Source: Ruminococcaceae bacterium UBA5413
GTDB taxonomy: Bacteria; Bacillota; Clostridia; Oscillospirales; Acutalibacteraceae
DNA: 64,000 bases
Reading direction: 5' to 3'
Assembly (NCBI GenBank): GCA_002409585.1
Contig: DHNP01000010.1
Location: 35,756 to 99,755, forward strand
Below the pieces are notes generated by a model. The model ran no database searches. It was not told the origin of the DNA and saw only the letters and a program-made list of their open reading frames with translations. The position numbers were made by a program, and so were the translations under genes. This document shows positions 55,125-63,961 of this stretch, piece after piece; the stretch's first letter is position 1; each line of letters opens with the position of its first letter.

Positions 55125-56681
55125 ATGCGAAGATATTTATTTAGCGGAGATGTTAAGTTTAATTCAACTATTACAACGGACGTGCTAATCGTAGGCAGTG
55201 GAATAGCGGGACTTTACGCGGCACTATGCCTTGACGGAAAACTTAAGTGTACTGTTCTTGCCAAAGAAGGAATAAAAGATTCCGACTCGTACCTTGCCCA
55301 AGGCGGGGTAGCGGCGGCGCTTTCTGCGGACGATACTCCCTGCCTACATTTCCAGGATACTTTGGAGGCAGGGGCAGGCCTATGTAATGAAGAGGCCGTG
55401 CGCGTGTTGGTAAAAGAGGGAATAACAGATATACAAAATTTATTGTCGCTCGGAGTGCCGTTCGACAGGAAGAGCAGCGGCCTTTTAGAGGCTGGGCTTG
55501 AGGGCGGCCACCACCGCAGGCGGATATTGCATGCGAAAGGAGATGCGACAGGAAGGGAGATAGTAAATGCGCTTTATGAAAAGGCAGCTTGTCAGGATAA
55601 TATCACGTTTATGTTCGGCACGTTTTTTGTTGACATACTTAATGATGCGAAGGGCGTATGTGGGGCAGTAGTTTATAAAAACGGATTCCATTTACTATTG
55701 TGTCGCAGCATAATCATATGCACAGGTGGCATAGGCAGGCTTTACACCAGAACTACAAACGCAGAGGTGTCTACCTGTGACGGGCATGCTGCGGCGCTGC
55801 GCGCCGGAGCGCGCCTTAAGGATATGGAATTTGTGCAGTTCCATCCTACGGGGCTTTACAGCCAAGACGTTGAAAAACGTATTTTTTTAATTTCAGAAGC
55901 AGTACGCGGTGCGGGAGGCGTGTTGCGCGGGACAGACGGGAAACGATTTATGACAAAAATCCACCCAATGGCGGAGCTTGCGCCGAGGGACATAGTTGCA
56001 AGGGGTATAACAGATGAAATGGAAAAGACCGGATGCAGCTATGTTTCGCTTGACATAACATGTAAAAAAGCAGAAGAGCTTTCTGAGCGTTTTCCTACGA
56101 TTTATGCCGAATGCAGACGACGGGGCATTGAAATTTCTAAGCAGTACATACCGGTATGCCCTGTACAGCATTATATGATGGGAGGCATAGCAGCCGGCAT
56201 TAACGGTACGACTGACGTGAAAGGGCTGTATGCGTGCGGTGAGGCGGCATGCACGGGTGTGCATGGTGCGAACAGGCTCGCGTCCAATTCAATGTTGGAA
56301 TGCCTTGTTTTTAGTAGGCGTACAGCGTGCAGCATAAATGGCAATAGGGCATTCGCGGACGTGGGCGCACCATTTGATACATACTTTAAGCTTAAACAGA
56401 AAGGCTGTGGCGTGGAGCCGGTGCCTGACGGTGTTTCTGCGCAGAATATCAAATCCCGCATAAATGCAGTAATGGGCAGCAGCTGTGGTGTAGTACGAAA
56501 CTCAGACAGCATGCGTCAAGGATTATCAGAGCTGTTAAAAATAAAGAACACTTTGGAAAATGTGTGCCTGCCGGATAAGGATTGGATGGAAGCGTATAAC
56601 ATGGCGGCAGTTTCTTGTGAGATAGTAGGTTCGGCGTTTAAGCGAAGGGAAAGTATTGGTGCTCATTGCAGAAAGGATTGA
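55125..56681 (+). CDS. nadB: L-aspartate oxidase NadB
   Basis: FAD enzyme oxidising aspartate to iminoaspartate for NadA. 518 residues. The FAD-binding VLIVGSGIAGLYAALCL lies near 22-38, then SYLAQGGVAAAL near 55, and HHRRRILHAKGDATGREIVNAL near 125-145. EFVQFHPTGLY near 236 and APRDIVARGI near 285 are substrate-site segments, with CGEAACTGVHGANRLASNSMLECLVF near 365-390. GAAGGAG lies 6 bases before ATG, 10 bases after nadA. The C-terminal helical domain is shorter than in E. coli, as usual in Firmicutes. Confidence 0.97.
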   Translation: MRRYLFSGDVKFNSTITTDVLIVGSGIAGLYAALCLDGKLKCTVLAKEGIKDSDSYLAQGGVAAALSADDTPCLHFQDTLEAGAGLCNEEAVRVLVKEGITDIQNLLSLGVPFDRKSSGLLEAGLEGGHHRRRILHAKGDATGREIVNALYEKAACQDNITFMFGTFFVDILNDAKGVCGAVVYKNGFHLLLCRSIIICTGGIGRLYTRTTNAEVSTCDGHAAALRAGARLKDMEFVQFHPTGLYSQDVEKRIFLISEAVRGAGGVLRGTDGKRFMTKIHPMAELAPRDIVARGITDEMEKTGCSYVSLDITCKKAEELSERFPTIYAECRRRGIEISKQYIPVCPVQHYMMGGIAAGINGTTDVKGLYACGEAACTGVHGANRLASNSMLECLVFSRRTACSINGNRAFADVGAPFDTYFKLKQKGCGVEPVPDGVSAQNIKSRINAVMGSSCGVVRNSDSMRQGLSELLKIKNTLENVCLPDKDWMEAYNMAAVSCEIVGSAFKRRESIGAHCRKD

Positions 56682-56686
56682 AAGCA

Positions 56687-57529
56687 TTGGATTTTAATAC
56701 TGAAAAAATGATAAAGACAGCTCTTTGTGAAGATATGCCGTACGGTGATATCACGAGTGAAATCTGTGTTGCAGAGAAAAAACACGCAGACGGCTGTTTT
56801 ATCGCAAACGAAAGCGGCATATTGTGCGGGACTGAGATATTATGCCGTACTTTTAATATAATAGACAGTTCGGTAACTGTATCGTTAAACGTGAAAGATG
56901 GAGAAAAAATACGAAAAGGAGAGGCTATCGCGGAAATTTCAGGCTCTGCGCGCGCTGTCCTTGCTGGTGAACGCACCGCGCTTAATTTTCTCCAGCATTT
57001 GTCCGGTATAGCAACTAAGACGTTTAAGGCCGTGGAAAGTGTTAAAGGTTTTGGAGTGAGCATTGCCGATACGCGGAAAACTGTCCCTGGTATGCGCATG
57101 CTCGAAAAATATGCCGTGACTACAGGCGGAGGCATAAATCACCGCTTTGGTCTTTCTGACGGAATACTTATAAAAGATAACCACATAGCTGCGGCAGGGG
57201 GAATCATTCCCGCTGTAAAAGCTGCGAAGCGCCGCGCTCCCCACACACTGAAAATAGAAGTAGAAACATCATGTATCAAAGAGGTGGAGGAAGCGCTTGA
57301 AGCCGGGGCGGATATTATAATGTTAGATAATATGACTGCGACACGGATGTATGAAGCCGTAAAGATAATCGGCAGGCGTGCTGTTACAGAGGCTTCCGGC
57401 TGCATTGATGAAAAAAGCCTTTTGGCGGCAGCAAAAACCGGAGTGGACATAATTTCAATAGGGGCACTTACACACTCCGCGCCTGCACTCGATATAAGCC
57501 TGAAGTTCAAAGTAGACAGCAACAAATAA
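56687..57529 (+). CDS. nadC: Nicotinate-nucleotide pyrophosphorylase NadC
   Basis: Converts quinolinate and PRPP to nicotinate mononucleotide with release of CO2. About 280 residues. TTG 56687 is chosen because GAAAGGA lies 9 bases upstream and it starts five bases after the nadB stop; a TTG at 56666 lies inside nadB. EDMPYGDITSEI near 14, RTALNFLQHLSGIAT near 98, DTRKTVPGMRMLEKYAVTTGGGINHR near 130-155, and EVEEALEAGADIIMLDN near 198 are standard. It completes the de novo NAD pathway; a niaR-type regulator is not in view. Confidence 0.96.
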   Translation: MDFNTEKMIKTALCEDMPYGDITSEICVAEKKHADGCFIANESGILCGTEILCRTFNIIDSSVTVSLNVKDGEKIRKGEAIAEISGSARAVLAGERTALNFLQHLSGIATKTFKAVESVKGFGVSIADTRKTVPGMRMLEKYAVTTGGGINHRFGLSDGILIKDNHIAAAGGIIPAVKAAKRRAPHTLKIEVETSCIKEVEEALEAGADIIMLDNMTATRMYEAVKIIGRRAVTEASGCIDEKSLLAAAKTGVDIISIGALTHSAPALDISLKFKVDSNK

Positions 57530-57565
57530 AGAGCGGAAACCTTTGGGTATTGGAAATAAGTTCAC

Positions 57566-57594
57566 TTGACAATAAAATGCTATTTGTATATAAT
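57566..57594 (+). promoter_or_regulatory. Consensus SigA promoter before the CNNM leader
   Basis: TTGACA (57566-57571), 17 bases, TATAAT (57589-57594): a perfect consensus, 273 bases upstream of the next start codon, so it drives a long untranslated leader or a separate small RNA. Confidence 0.85.
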
Positions 57595-57601
57595 ATAATA
57601 C

Positions 57602-57770
57602 AATAATATTGATTTTTATACTTGGAAAGGATATGAACCTGCTTGGACGACGCTCCCGGCCCTGAACGACGATATATAAACTTTAACGAGCCTGCGGCTC
57701 GTTTTACTTACTGTTACCACGCAGCAAAAGGCAATATTACGTTGCCTGTTTTGCTGTGTGCTTTTTTATT
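57602..57770 (+). ncRNA. Candidate structured leader or small RNA with two terminator-like hairpins
   Basis: Transcription from the promoter just upstream would make an RNA of about 170 bases ending at a strong hairpin. It holds GGAAAGGATATGAACC near 57624, a GC-rich GACGACGCTCCCGGCCC part, a first hairpin ACGAGCC-TGC-GGCTCGT (57686-57702) with TTTT, and a second longer hairpin (57718-57768). No ORF of note. The gene after it encodes a CNNM/CorC-type protein, often linked to magnesium or manganese, so a metal riboswitch is conceivable, but I could not match a known class such as yybP-ykoY, M-box or NiCo. Confidence 0.5.
57718..57768 (+). terminator. Intrinsic terminator in the leader
   Basis: CAC-CAGCAAAA-GGCAA pairs with TTGCC-TTTTGCTG-GTG around a TATTACG loop and is followed by CTTTTTTA. 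A perfect-looking terminator 97 bases before the CNNM start. Confidence 0.8.
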
Positions 57771-57866
57771 GCCATAGCATCCCTGCGGATGCGGACATTC
57801 CATTTAAAACGGAAGAATTAAACAAAAATGTTAGTATAGTCCAATGATTTTTAGGAGGTCATTTTT

Positions 57867-58952
57867 TTGTCTGACGGTCACTTATTCGGGCTGCTTTTAT
57901 GGCAGCTTTTCTTCATCTTACTCAATGCGGTATTTGCGTGTGCGGAGATAGCGGTTGTCGCCATGAACGACAACAGGCTCTCGCAGCTCATAGATGCCGG
58001 CGACAGGCGCGCTTTAAAGCTGCAGAAACTGACTGAGCAGCCTTCGCGGTTTTTTGCGACCATACAGGTCGGCATTACACTTGTAAACCTGCTGAGCAGC
58101 GCCGTAGCGTCGGAAAGCTTCTCAGACAAACTGGCGGCATGGTTTACAGGCATGAAAGTACCGCCTTCGTTAGCCCACGTTTTGGCTATTGCCATAATTA
58201 CAATTTTACTTACTTATTTTACCGTGCTGTTAGGCGAGCTGGTGCCTAAACGTATAGCTACTTCAAACCCTGAGCGCATAGCGCTCGGTATGTCCAAATT
58301 AATTTACGTACTGTCGAAAATTTTTGCTCCTGTCGTTTGGCTTTTTACAGTGTCGGCAAACGGCATACTGCGCTTAATCGGCATAGACCCCGATACTGAA
58401 AAAGATGAAAACGCGGAAGAGGAAATCCGTATGATTTTAGACTCTGACAAAAGCAAAGGCACCATACAGCCGGAAGAAAAAGACATGATACAAAATATCT
58501 TTGAGTTTGACGATATTTCCGCCGAAAAAATAATGACGCACAGGACGGAAGTCTACTTCCTGCGCCTTGACGAAACAGACGAACAGTGGGCGCATACCAT
58601 AAGCGAGAGCAAGCATTCGATATACCCTGTCTGTACAGAAGGGCCTGACGACGTGATAGGCGTGCTTTATACAAAAGACTATTTCCGCCTTGGCGTTAGG
58701 AACCGTAAAGAAGTAATGTCTAAGGCCGTACATCCTGCTGTGTTTGTACCTGAAACCATACGGGCCGATGCCCTTTTCCATAAAATGAAACAGAGCCGCA
58801 ACCATTTTGCCGTTTTAATTGACGAGTACGGAGGCACAAGCGGCATAATTACAATGAATGATCTGCTTGAGCAGCTGGTAGGGGAGTTTGACGACGACAC
58901 TGGAGAACCTGTGCGCGCAAAAGCCGCCGTGCATGCTGGCATTAAAATATAA
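57867..58952 (+). CDS. CNNM/CBS-domain hemolysin-family protein, short C-terminus
   Basis: 361 residues. TTG 57867 has AGGAGGT 7 bases upstream. A DUF21/CNNM membrane domain of about 185 residues with about four helices: FACAEIAVVAMNDNRLSQLIDAGD near 22-45 and GITLVNLLSSAVASESFSDKLA near 68. Then DDISAEKIMTHRTEVYFLRL starts two CBS domains at about 210-345, ending GTSGIITMNDLLEQLVGEFDDD. Relatives export magnesium or affect divalent cations. The CorC_HlyC C-terminal domain of about 75 residues normally following is missing: the chain stops 16 residues after GEFDDD. A terminator follows at once, so the truncation is clean. Confidence 0.9.
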   Translation: MSDGHLFGLLLWQLFFILLNAVFACAEIAVVAMNDNRLSQLIDAGDRRALKLQKLTEQPSRFFATIQVGITLVNLLSSAVASESFSDKLAAWFTGMKVPPSLAHVLAIAIITILLTYFTVLLGELVPKRIATSNPERIALGMSKLIYVLSKIFAPVVWLFTVSANGILRLIGIDPDTEKDENAEEEIRMILDSDKSKGTIQPEEKDMIQNIFEFDDISAEKIMTHRTEVYFLRLDETDEQWAHTISESKHSIYPVCTEGPDDVIGVLYTKDYFRLGVRNRKEVMSKAVHPAVFVPETIRADALFHKMKQSRNHFAVLIDEYGGTSGIITMNDLLEQLVGEFDDDTGEPVRAKAAVHAGIKI

Positions 58953-58980
58953 CCTATAAAAAAGGTTCACACAGAGTAAA

Positions 58981-59025
58981 AACCGTGGCATACGTAGGCT
59001 AAAAGCTTACGTATGCCACGGCTTT
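58981..59025. terminator. Bidirectional terminator between the CNNM gene and glyS
   Basis: CCGTGGCATACGTA (58983-58996) pairs exactly with TACGTATGCCACGG (59008-59021), with C/T-rich and A-rich flanks. It separates convergent genes and can serve both. Confidence 0.8.
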
Positions 59026-59041
59026 CAGTATTAGCTGCAAC

Positions 59042-60415
59042 TTAAAAGTCCATGCGCTTTTCAAGGTAGGCGACTATGTCTGAAACAGGCATGCGCTCCT
59101 GCTTCATGCTGTCGCGGTCACGCACCGTGCAGCAGCCGTCCGCCTCACTGTCAAAGTCGTAAGTAATGCAGAACGGGGTGCCTATTTCGTCCTGCCTGCG
59201 GTAGCGCTTGCCTATGGAACCGGCGTCGTCGTACGTTGCCATAAAATGCTTCGCAATGCGCGTATAAACCTCCTGGGCGCCTTCGTTAAGTTTTTTGCTG
59301 AGCGGCAGTACGGCTGCCTTGTACGGGGCGAGCGCAGGATGGAGATGCATGACTAAGCGCGTGTCGCCTTTGTCGAGCGTTTCCTCATCGTACGCATCGC
59401 AGAGGAACGCAAGAGCAACGCGGTCTGCGCCGAGCGACGGCTCAATTACGTAAGGCAGGTAGTGTTCTTTTGTATCTTGGTCGAAGTACTCAAGGCTTTT
59501 GCCGGAGTGTTCCTGATGCTTTGAAAGGTCGTAGTCGGTCCTGTCGGCTATGCCCCAAAGTTCCCCCCAGCCAAACGGGAAGAGGTACTCTATATCTGTC
59601 GTTGCCTTTGAGTAGAATGAAAGTTCTTTTTTGTCATGGTCACGCAGGCGTATGTTATGTTCGTCCATGCCAAGGTCAAGGAGCCATTTCTTGCAGAAAT
59701 CCTTCCAGTAGTAGAACCACTCGAGGTCTGTGTCCGGCTTGCAGAAAAATTCAAGCTCCATCTGCTCAAACTCACGCGTGCGGAAAGTGAAGTTGCCAGG
59801 AGTTATTTCGTTGCGGAAGCTTTTGCCTATCTGCCCTATGCCGAAGGGGATTTTACGCCTTGTCGTGCGCTGCACATTGGCAAAATTTACAAAGATGCCC
59901 TGGGCTGTTTCAGGGCGGAGATATATTTCACTCTTTGCATCTTCCGTTACGCCCTGAAATGTCTTGAACATCAGGTTGAACTTACGTATGTCCGTAAAGT
60001 CGGATGCCCCGCATACGGGGCACTTTATGCCGTGCTCTTTAATGTAGGCCGACATCTGCTCGAACGACATACCGTTGGGGTTGCCGCCGTTATTTTCTAT
60101 AAGGTCGTCGGCGCGATGCCTTGCCTTGCACGCCCTGCAGTCCATCAGCGGGTCTGAAAAGCCCCCTACGTGGCCTGAAGCGACCCAAACCTCTGGGTTC
60201 ATAAGTATAGCCGCGTCAAGACCGACGTTGTAAGGGCTTTCCTGTATGAATTTTTTGCGCCAGGCGCTTTTTACGTTATTTTTAAATTCGACGCCGAGCG
60301 GACCGTAGTCCCATGTATTTGAAAGCCCGCCGTAAATTTCGGAGCCAGAGTACACAAACCCGCGGCTTTTGCAGAGAGATACGACCTTGTCCATAGTTTT
60401 TTCATTCGCTGTCAT
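59042..60415 (-). CDS. glyS: Glycyl-tRNA synthetase, single-chain class II
   Basis: Homodimeric eukaryote-like GlyRS, not the bacterial GlyQS heterotetramer. 457 residues. [24 protein letters not shown] near 20-43 is the first active-site part. [14 protein letters not shown] zinc-like insert lies near 88-140. [12 protein letters not shown] near 167, [25 protein letters not shown] near 208 (class II motif 2), and [17 protein letters not shown] near 329 (motif 3) are clear. The anticodon domain ends [13 protein letters not shown] lies 7 bases before ATG. Confidence 0.98.
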   Translation of the reverse strand: MTANEKTMDKVVSLCKSRGFVYSGSEIYGGLSNTWDYGPLGVEFKNNVKSAWRKKFIQESPYNVGLDAAILMNPEVWVASGHVGGFSDPLMDCRACKARHRADDLIENNGGNPNGMSFEQMSAYIKEHGIKCPVCGASDFTDIRKFNLMFKTFQGVTEDAKSEIYLRPETAQGIFVNFANVQRTTRRKIPFGIGQIGKSFRNEITPGNFTFRTREFEQMELEFFCKPDTDLEWFYYWKDFCKKWLLDLGMDEHNIRLRDHDKKELSFYSKATTDIEYLFPFGWGELWGIADRTDYDLSKHQEHSGKSLEYFDQDTKEHYLPYVIEPSLGADRVALAFLCDAYDEETLDKGDTRLVMHLHPALAPYKAAVLPLSKKLNEGAQEVYTRIAKHFMATYDDAGSIGKRYRRQDEIGTPFCITYDFDSEADGCCTVRDRDSMKQERMPVSDIVAYLEKRMDF

Positions 60416-60451
60416 TACGTTTCCTCCGTATTCGCGGCCAAACGCCGCATT

Positions 60452-60877
60452 CTATTTTTTTCTGAAAATTATAAATTTACTAAGCGCATAGTTTATTATG
60501 ACTACTATGACGTTGTCGAGTATTTTAGCCAAAAGCTCGTTCAATCCTGCTAATGTAATCATAAAGTAAAGGCACAGGTAGTCAACGCCGAGCGACAAAA
60601 GCCGTGCGCCGATAAAACCCGCAAGTTCACGCCAAAGGATACAGGCGTTAAAGCTTTTGCTTTTAAAAACGTAAAGCTTGTTTGTTATGAAAGCAAAAAG
60701 CACGGATAATATCCATGCCGCGGCATTTGAAGCGGGCCATGTCCAGCGCAGCAAGTGCAGGCAGACTGCAAACGCGGCGATATTTATAACGGTAGTCCCT
60801 ATGCCGAAAACGATATAAAGTATCATCTCAGGTGAAGTAAAATAACGCCAGAGCCTTTTCAGTTTATTCAATCGCAT
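60452..60877 (-). CDS. GtrA-family membrane protein
   Basis: 141 residues from ATG 60877 (weak ribosome site; a TTG at 60895 is also open). Four transmembrane helices: about 20-40, 50-70, 82-105 and 112-135, with the family traits SNAAAWILSVLFAFITNKLYVFKSK and NVIVVIINYALSKFIIFRKK. GtrA-like proteins are thought to move lipid-linked sugars across the membrane or to partner with glycosyltransferases; no such enzyme is next to it here. Confidence 0.88.
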   Translation of the reverse strand: MRLNKLKRLWRYFTSPEMILYIVFGIGTTVINIAAFAVCLHLLRWTWPASNAAAWILSVLFAFITNKLYVFKSKSFNACILWRELAGFIGARLLSLGVDYLCLYFMITLAGLNELLAKILDNVIVVIINYALSKFIIFRKK

Positions 60878-60950
60878 ACGCCGCCATTTTAACAATTATG
60901 TTATTAGTTTACCATTAAGCGGGCGTACTTTCAATAAAAATATATAATTT

Positions 60951-61055
60951 TAAAGCGGATTTATAGGTTCTAAAATACGAAAGGCTGTTTTTAACGTATA
61001 TTTATTATTAAAAAGCATCCGATTAATATAAATTATGCTCTGTAAATCCGCTTTA
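60951..61055. repeat. Exact 13-base inverted repeat in an intergenic region
   Basis: TAAAGCGGATTTA (60951-60963) and TAAATCCGCTTTA (61043-61055) are exact inverted copies separated by 79 AT-rich bases. The 243-base gap (60878-61120) lies upstream of the GtrA gene and contains no ORF. It could be a structured RNA element, a non-autonomous mobile element or chance. Confidence 0.5.
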
Positions 61056-61120
61056 GGTAATTATACTACCTTAAGCTTTTAAACTCAAACCGCGCTTCCG
61101 AAAGGATACGGCATGTTTTA

Positions 61121-61720
61121 CTAATAGTAAGCCCCTTTTTTGAGCAGGAGTACGGCCATGAGGTAACAGCACACAAGAAAGAGTGAAAAATTCCACCCTG
61201 ACCTTAAGAGAATTAAGAATGAATATGCCGCAAGCGGTACGAGGACAAAGAAGGATATCACCGCAACAATCTTTTGCGCGGTGTACGGTTTTGCTTTTAT
61301 GCAAAGAAACGCATAGAGCGCCTGCCCGCCGTCAAGAGGCTCTATGGGCAATATATTAAAAACGAAAAACAGCACATTGGCCGCAAAAAAATAACGCGCG
61401 TTACATCCGCCCGTTATATAGGTTATTACTGCCGCGGCAAGGTTAGCCGCAGGGCCTGCGAGGGAGATGATGGCATCCCTGCCGTAAGTACGGCCTACCG
61501 TACACGGCTTTTGTATATCTATGCCAAATGCCGTAAAGCGTATCTCAGTCGGCATGCAGTTAAGTGCGCGCATTACCGCGAGATGCGCGCACTCGTGAAG
61601 TAAGGCCGCCGCCGCCCCTGCCGATGCCATGCCGCTTTTGTCGTTTAAAAGCAGTACGGCAAGCACGGCCAAAAAGAAGAAGCTTACGGAAACCGTACAT
61701 CCGCCGAGCGTAAAGGTCAT
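61121..61720 (-). CDS. SpoIVFB-like site-2 protease (M50B)
   Basis: 199 residues. ATG 61720 overlaps the stop of the upstream gene (ATGA); a longer open frame exists but overlaps that gene. Zinc motif His42-Glu-Cys-Ala-His46 (LLHECAHLAVMRALN), DAIISLAGPAANLAAA near 98, and NILPIEPLDGGQALYAF near 132 with the metal Asp. About six membrane segments. In SpoIVFB this fold cuts pro-sigmaK in the mother cell. Here the coupled small membrane gene could be the SpoIVFA-like partner, which supports this reading without proving it. Confidence 0.88.
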   Translation of the reverse strand: MTFTLGGCTVSVSFFFLAVLAVLLLNDKSGMASAGAAAALLHECAHLAVMRALNCMPTEIRFTAFGIDIQKPCTVGRTYGRDAIISLAGPAANLAAAVITYITGGCNARYFFAANVLFFVFNILPIEPLDGGQALYAFLCIKAKPYTAQKIVAVISFFVLVPLAAYSFLILLRSGWNFSLFLVCCYLMAVLLLKKGAYY

Positions 61721-62055
61721 GTGCCAAGCGCTTTTGACGCGGGCGTCTGCCTGCTGGAGCTTGCTTCCTCTGAAGCCGCGGAACTGCCGCCCGCTGCTGA
61801 CGACCATAAGTCCGTGACGGTATGCTTTATGTTTTTAGCCTGCTCGTCGGCTAAGACAGTGTCGTTGTACGCGTTTATGTACCATTCCTTCGCTTTGGTG
61901 TAGATGCTGCCGCCGTACGATTTAAGCAGCAATGCCGCGGCAAGTATTATGGCGCAGGCCGTGATCTGGATTACAGTCAGCAGGTGCACGCTTTCATTGC
62001 CGGAAGGTTTGTTTTTTCCGTGCTGTTTTCCGTTATTTACGTATCTGTCGGCCAT
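61717..62055 (-). CDS. Small bitopic membrane protein, candidate SpoIVFA-like partner
   Basis: 112 residues. A basic, Asn/Gly-rich N-terminus (about 1-20), one transmembrane helix at about 27-45 and an extracytoplasmic helix EWYINAYNDTVLADEQAKNIKHTV near 57-80, then a Ser/Ala-rich tail. No LytM/M23 domain, which true SpoIVFA carries. GGAGG lies 10 bases before ATG. Translationally coupled to the S2P gene by an ATGA overlap. Not matched to a named family. Confidence 0.75.
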   Translation of the reverse strand: MADRYVNNGKQHGKNKPSGNESVHLLTVIQITACAIILAAALLLKSYGGSIYTKAKEWYINAYNDTVLADEQAKNIKHTVTDLWSSAAGGSSAASEEASSSRQTPASKALGT

Positions 62056-62272
62056 TGTAAAATATCCTCCAATAATTTTGTGGTTTCGCTGCTTAAGGCC
62101 GCTTTGTGTTAAACGCCATTGTATTTATATGAAAAATTGGACAAATTAATTACCATATAAAACCCGCGCGCCTGTGTTTTTCGCAGGCGGAGAATGCGGC
62201 GCATATTTATGTTTAAAATCCCCGTTTAGGGAGAAATTAATAACAACTGATTTTACGGGGGATACGAATAGA

Positions 62273-63913
62273 ATGGCGAAACGCGTTTCCGTCTTTTTCT
62301 GCATATTTATGGTGTTCATGTTTGTTACAGTGCTGCGCATTTTTGACGTTACCACAAGCACCGGGCTTGCCGAAACGGCTAAGGAGCAGCACAATATGAA
62401 AATCACCCTCGCTTCGACGAGGGGCACTGTCTACGACTGCAAGCTTGACGCGCTGGTAAGCAACGGAGCGGACGAGTACTATGCCGCGGTAACGCCCGGG
62501 GCAAGGAGCGCGGCTGCGCTCAGCACGGTTTTTTCAGGTGAAAAGATGGACGGCATATGTAAAATGCTTGAGCAGGGGAGTCCGTTCGCTGTAAAACTGC
62601 CGAGAAAAATTACGGCGGAAGGCATAGATGTTTTTACTGTGAAAAAGCGCTATGCTGAAAAGCAGCAGGCGGCGCACGTTATCGGGTACCTTAATTCTAA
62701 CGGTGAGGGCGCCGCAGGCGTTGAGAGGGCATTTGACAGCCGGCTTACGGACAACCAGGGAAAAATATCGGTTGAATACAACGTTGATGCCGTAAACAAC
62801 CTGCTTAAGGGCGAAGAAAGGAAGATAAACGACACGTCTTACCTTTCTAAAAGCGGAGTAGTCCTTACGCTTGACAAAACTATACAGGGGATTGCGGAAG
62901 ATGCCGCCGACAAATATTTGACGAAAGGCGCCGTCATAGTTGCAAGGGTGCCCACATGTGAACTGCGCGCGGTTGTGAGCAGGCCTGATTTTTCTCCTGA
63001 TAATGTTGCCGGTGTTTTAAGCAGCAGTGACGCGCCGCTTTTGAACCGCGCTTTTTCAGCTTACAGCGTTGGCTCGGTTTTTAAGCTTGTAACAGCCGCG
63101 TCAGCGCTGGAGAGCGGTGTTTCACCTGACTTTGAGTATACATGCACTGGTTCTGAAAACGTGGACGGCAGGGACTTCCACTGCTACAACGGCGAGTCGC
63201 ACGGTAAAGAAAATATGGAAGAAGCCATAGCAAACTCGTGCAACACATACTTTATAAACCTTGCACAGCATATTGAAATATCCGTGCTTCTTAAAACTGC
63301 GAAATCGCTTGGTTTCGGCAGGACTTTTGAGCTTGCGCCGAATATGAACTCCGACGGTGGAGAACTGCCGTCCGCGGGTGAGCTTTCAGCTTCAGCACGC
63401 GCGCTTGCCAATTTTTCTTTCGGGCAGGGCAACTTAACGGCTACGCCGCTGCAGGTGACGGCAATGGTAAACGCTATTGCCTCCGGCGGGCAGTTTTACG
63501 AACCGAGCCTTTACGAGGGCTTTGTTAACGACAAACTCAAGTATACGGAAACGGCAGAAAAAAAGGAGGGGACAAAAGCCATAAGCGAAAAGACGGCAAA
63601 ACTGCTTATGAAGTTTATGAAGGCTTCGGTAGAACATGGCACAAGTGTAAAGGCAAAGCCGGAGAAAGGCGGGGCAGGCGCTAAGACGGCGACGGCGCAG
63701 ACCGGAAAATACGATGACGGGGTAGAAATAAACAATTCATGGATAACAGGCTTTTTTCCGTATGAAAATCCGCAGTATGTCATTACGGTCTTTTCGGAGG
63801 ACGGCGTGAGCGGAGGGTCAAAATGCGGGCCGGCATTCAAGGCTATAGCAGACGGTATTTATAACTATGAAAACGGCGGTGAGGGCAGCAGCGCGCAAAC
63901 AACGGATAATTGA
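62273..63913 (+). CDS. Class B PBP-like protein (PbpA/FtsI type) with KTA in place of KTG
   Basis: 546 residues from ATG 62273 (ACGGGGGA 10 bases upstream). Cytoplasmic start, one helix at about 8-26, then a reduced dimerisation domain (ASTRGTVYD near 47) and a transpeptidase domain. Catalytic Ser268 in SVGSVFKLV, SxN-like Ser322-Cys-Asn, and the third box reads Lys471-Thr-Ala in AKTATAQTGK rather than KTG. GQGNLTATPLQVTAMVNAIASGG near 403 is typical of the PBP2/PBPA group. No PASTA domain. It may be a sporulation-specific PBP. Confidence 0.9.
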   Translation: MAKRVSVFFCIFMVFMFVTVLRIFDVTTSTGLAETAKEQHNMKITLASTRGTVYDCKLDALVSNGADEYYAAVTPGARSAAALSTVFSGEKMDGICKMLEQGSPFAVKLPRKITAEGIDVFTVKKRYAEKQQAAHVIGYLNSNGEGAAGVERAFDSRLTDNQGKISVEYNVDAVNNLLKGEERKINDTSYLSKSGVVLTLDKTIQGIAEDAADKYLTKGAVIVARVPTCELRAVVSRPDFSPDNVAGVLSSSDAPLLNRAFSAYSVGSVFKLVTAASALESGVSPDFEYTCTGSENVDGRDFHCYNGESHGKENMEEAIANSCNTYFINLAQHIEISVLLKTAKSLGFGRTFELAPNMNSDGGELPSAGELSASARALANFSFGQGNLTATPLQVTAMVNAIASGGQFYEPSLYEGFVNDKLKYTETAEKKEGTKAISEKTAKLLMKFMKASVEHGTSVKAKPEKGGAGAKTATAQTGKYDDGVEINNSWITGFFPYENPQYVITVFSEDGVSGGSKCGPAFKAIADGIYNYENGGEGSSAQTTDN

Positions 63914-63916
63914 ACG

Positions 63917-63961
63917 CAAAAACGCGCCCGAGGGGCATTTAAAACCCCATGGCGCGTTTTT
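63917..63961 (+). terminator. Intrinsic terminator of the PBP gene
   Basis: AAAACGCGCC (63919-63928) pairs with GGCGCGTTTT (63951-63960), with an inner GGGG ... CCCC stem, followed by TTTTT. It begins four bases after the stop. Confidence 0.88.
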
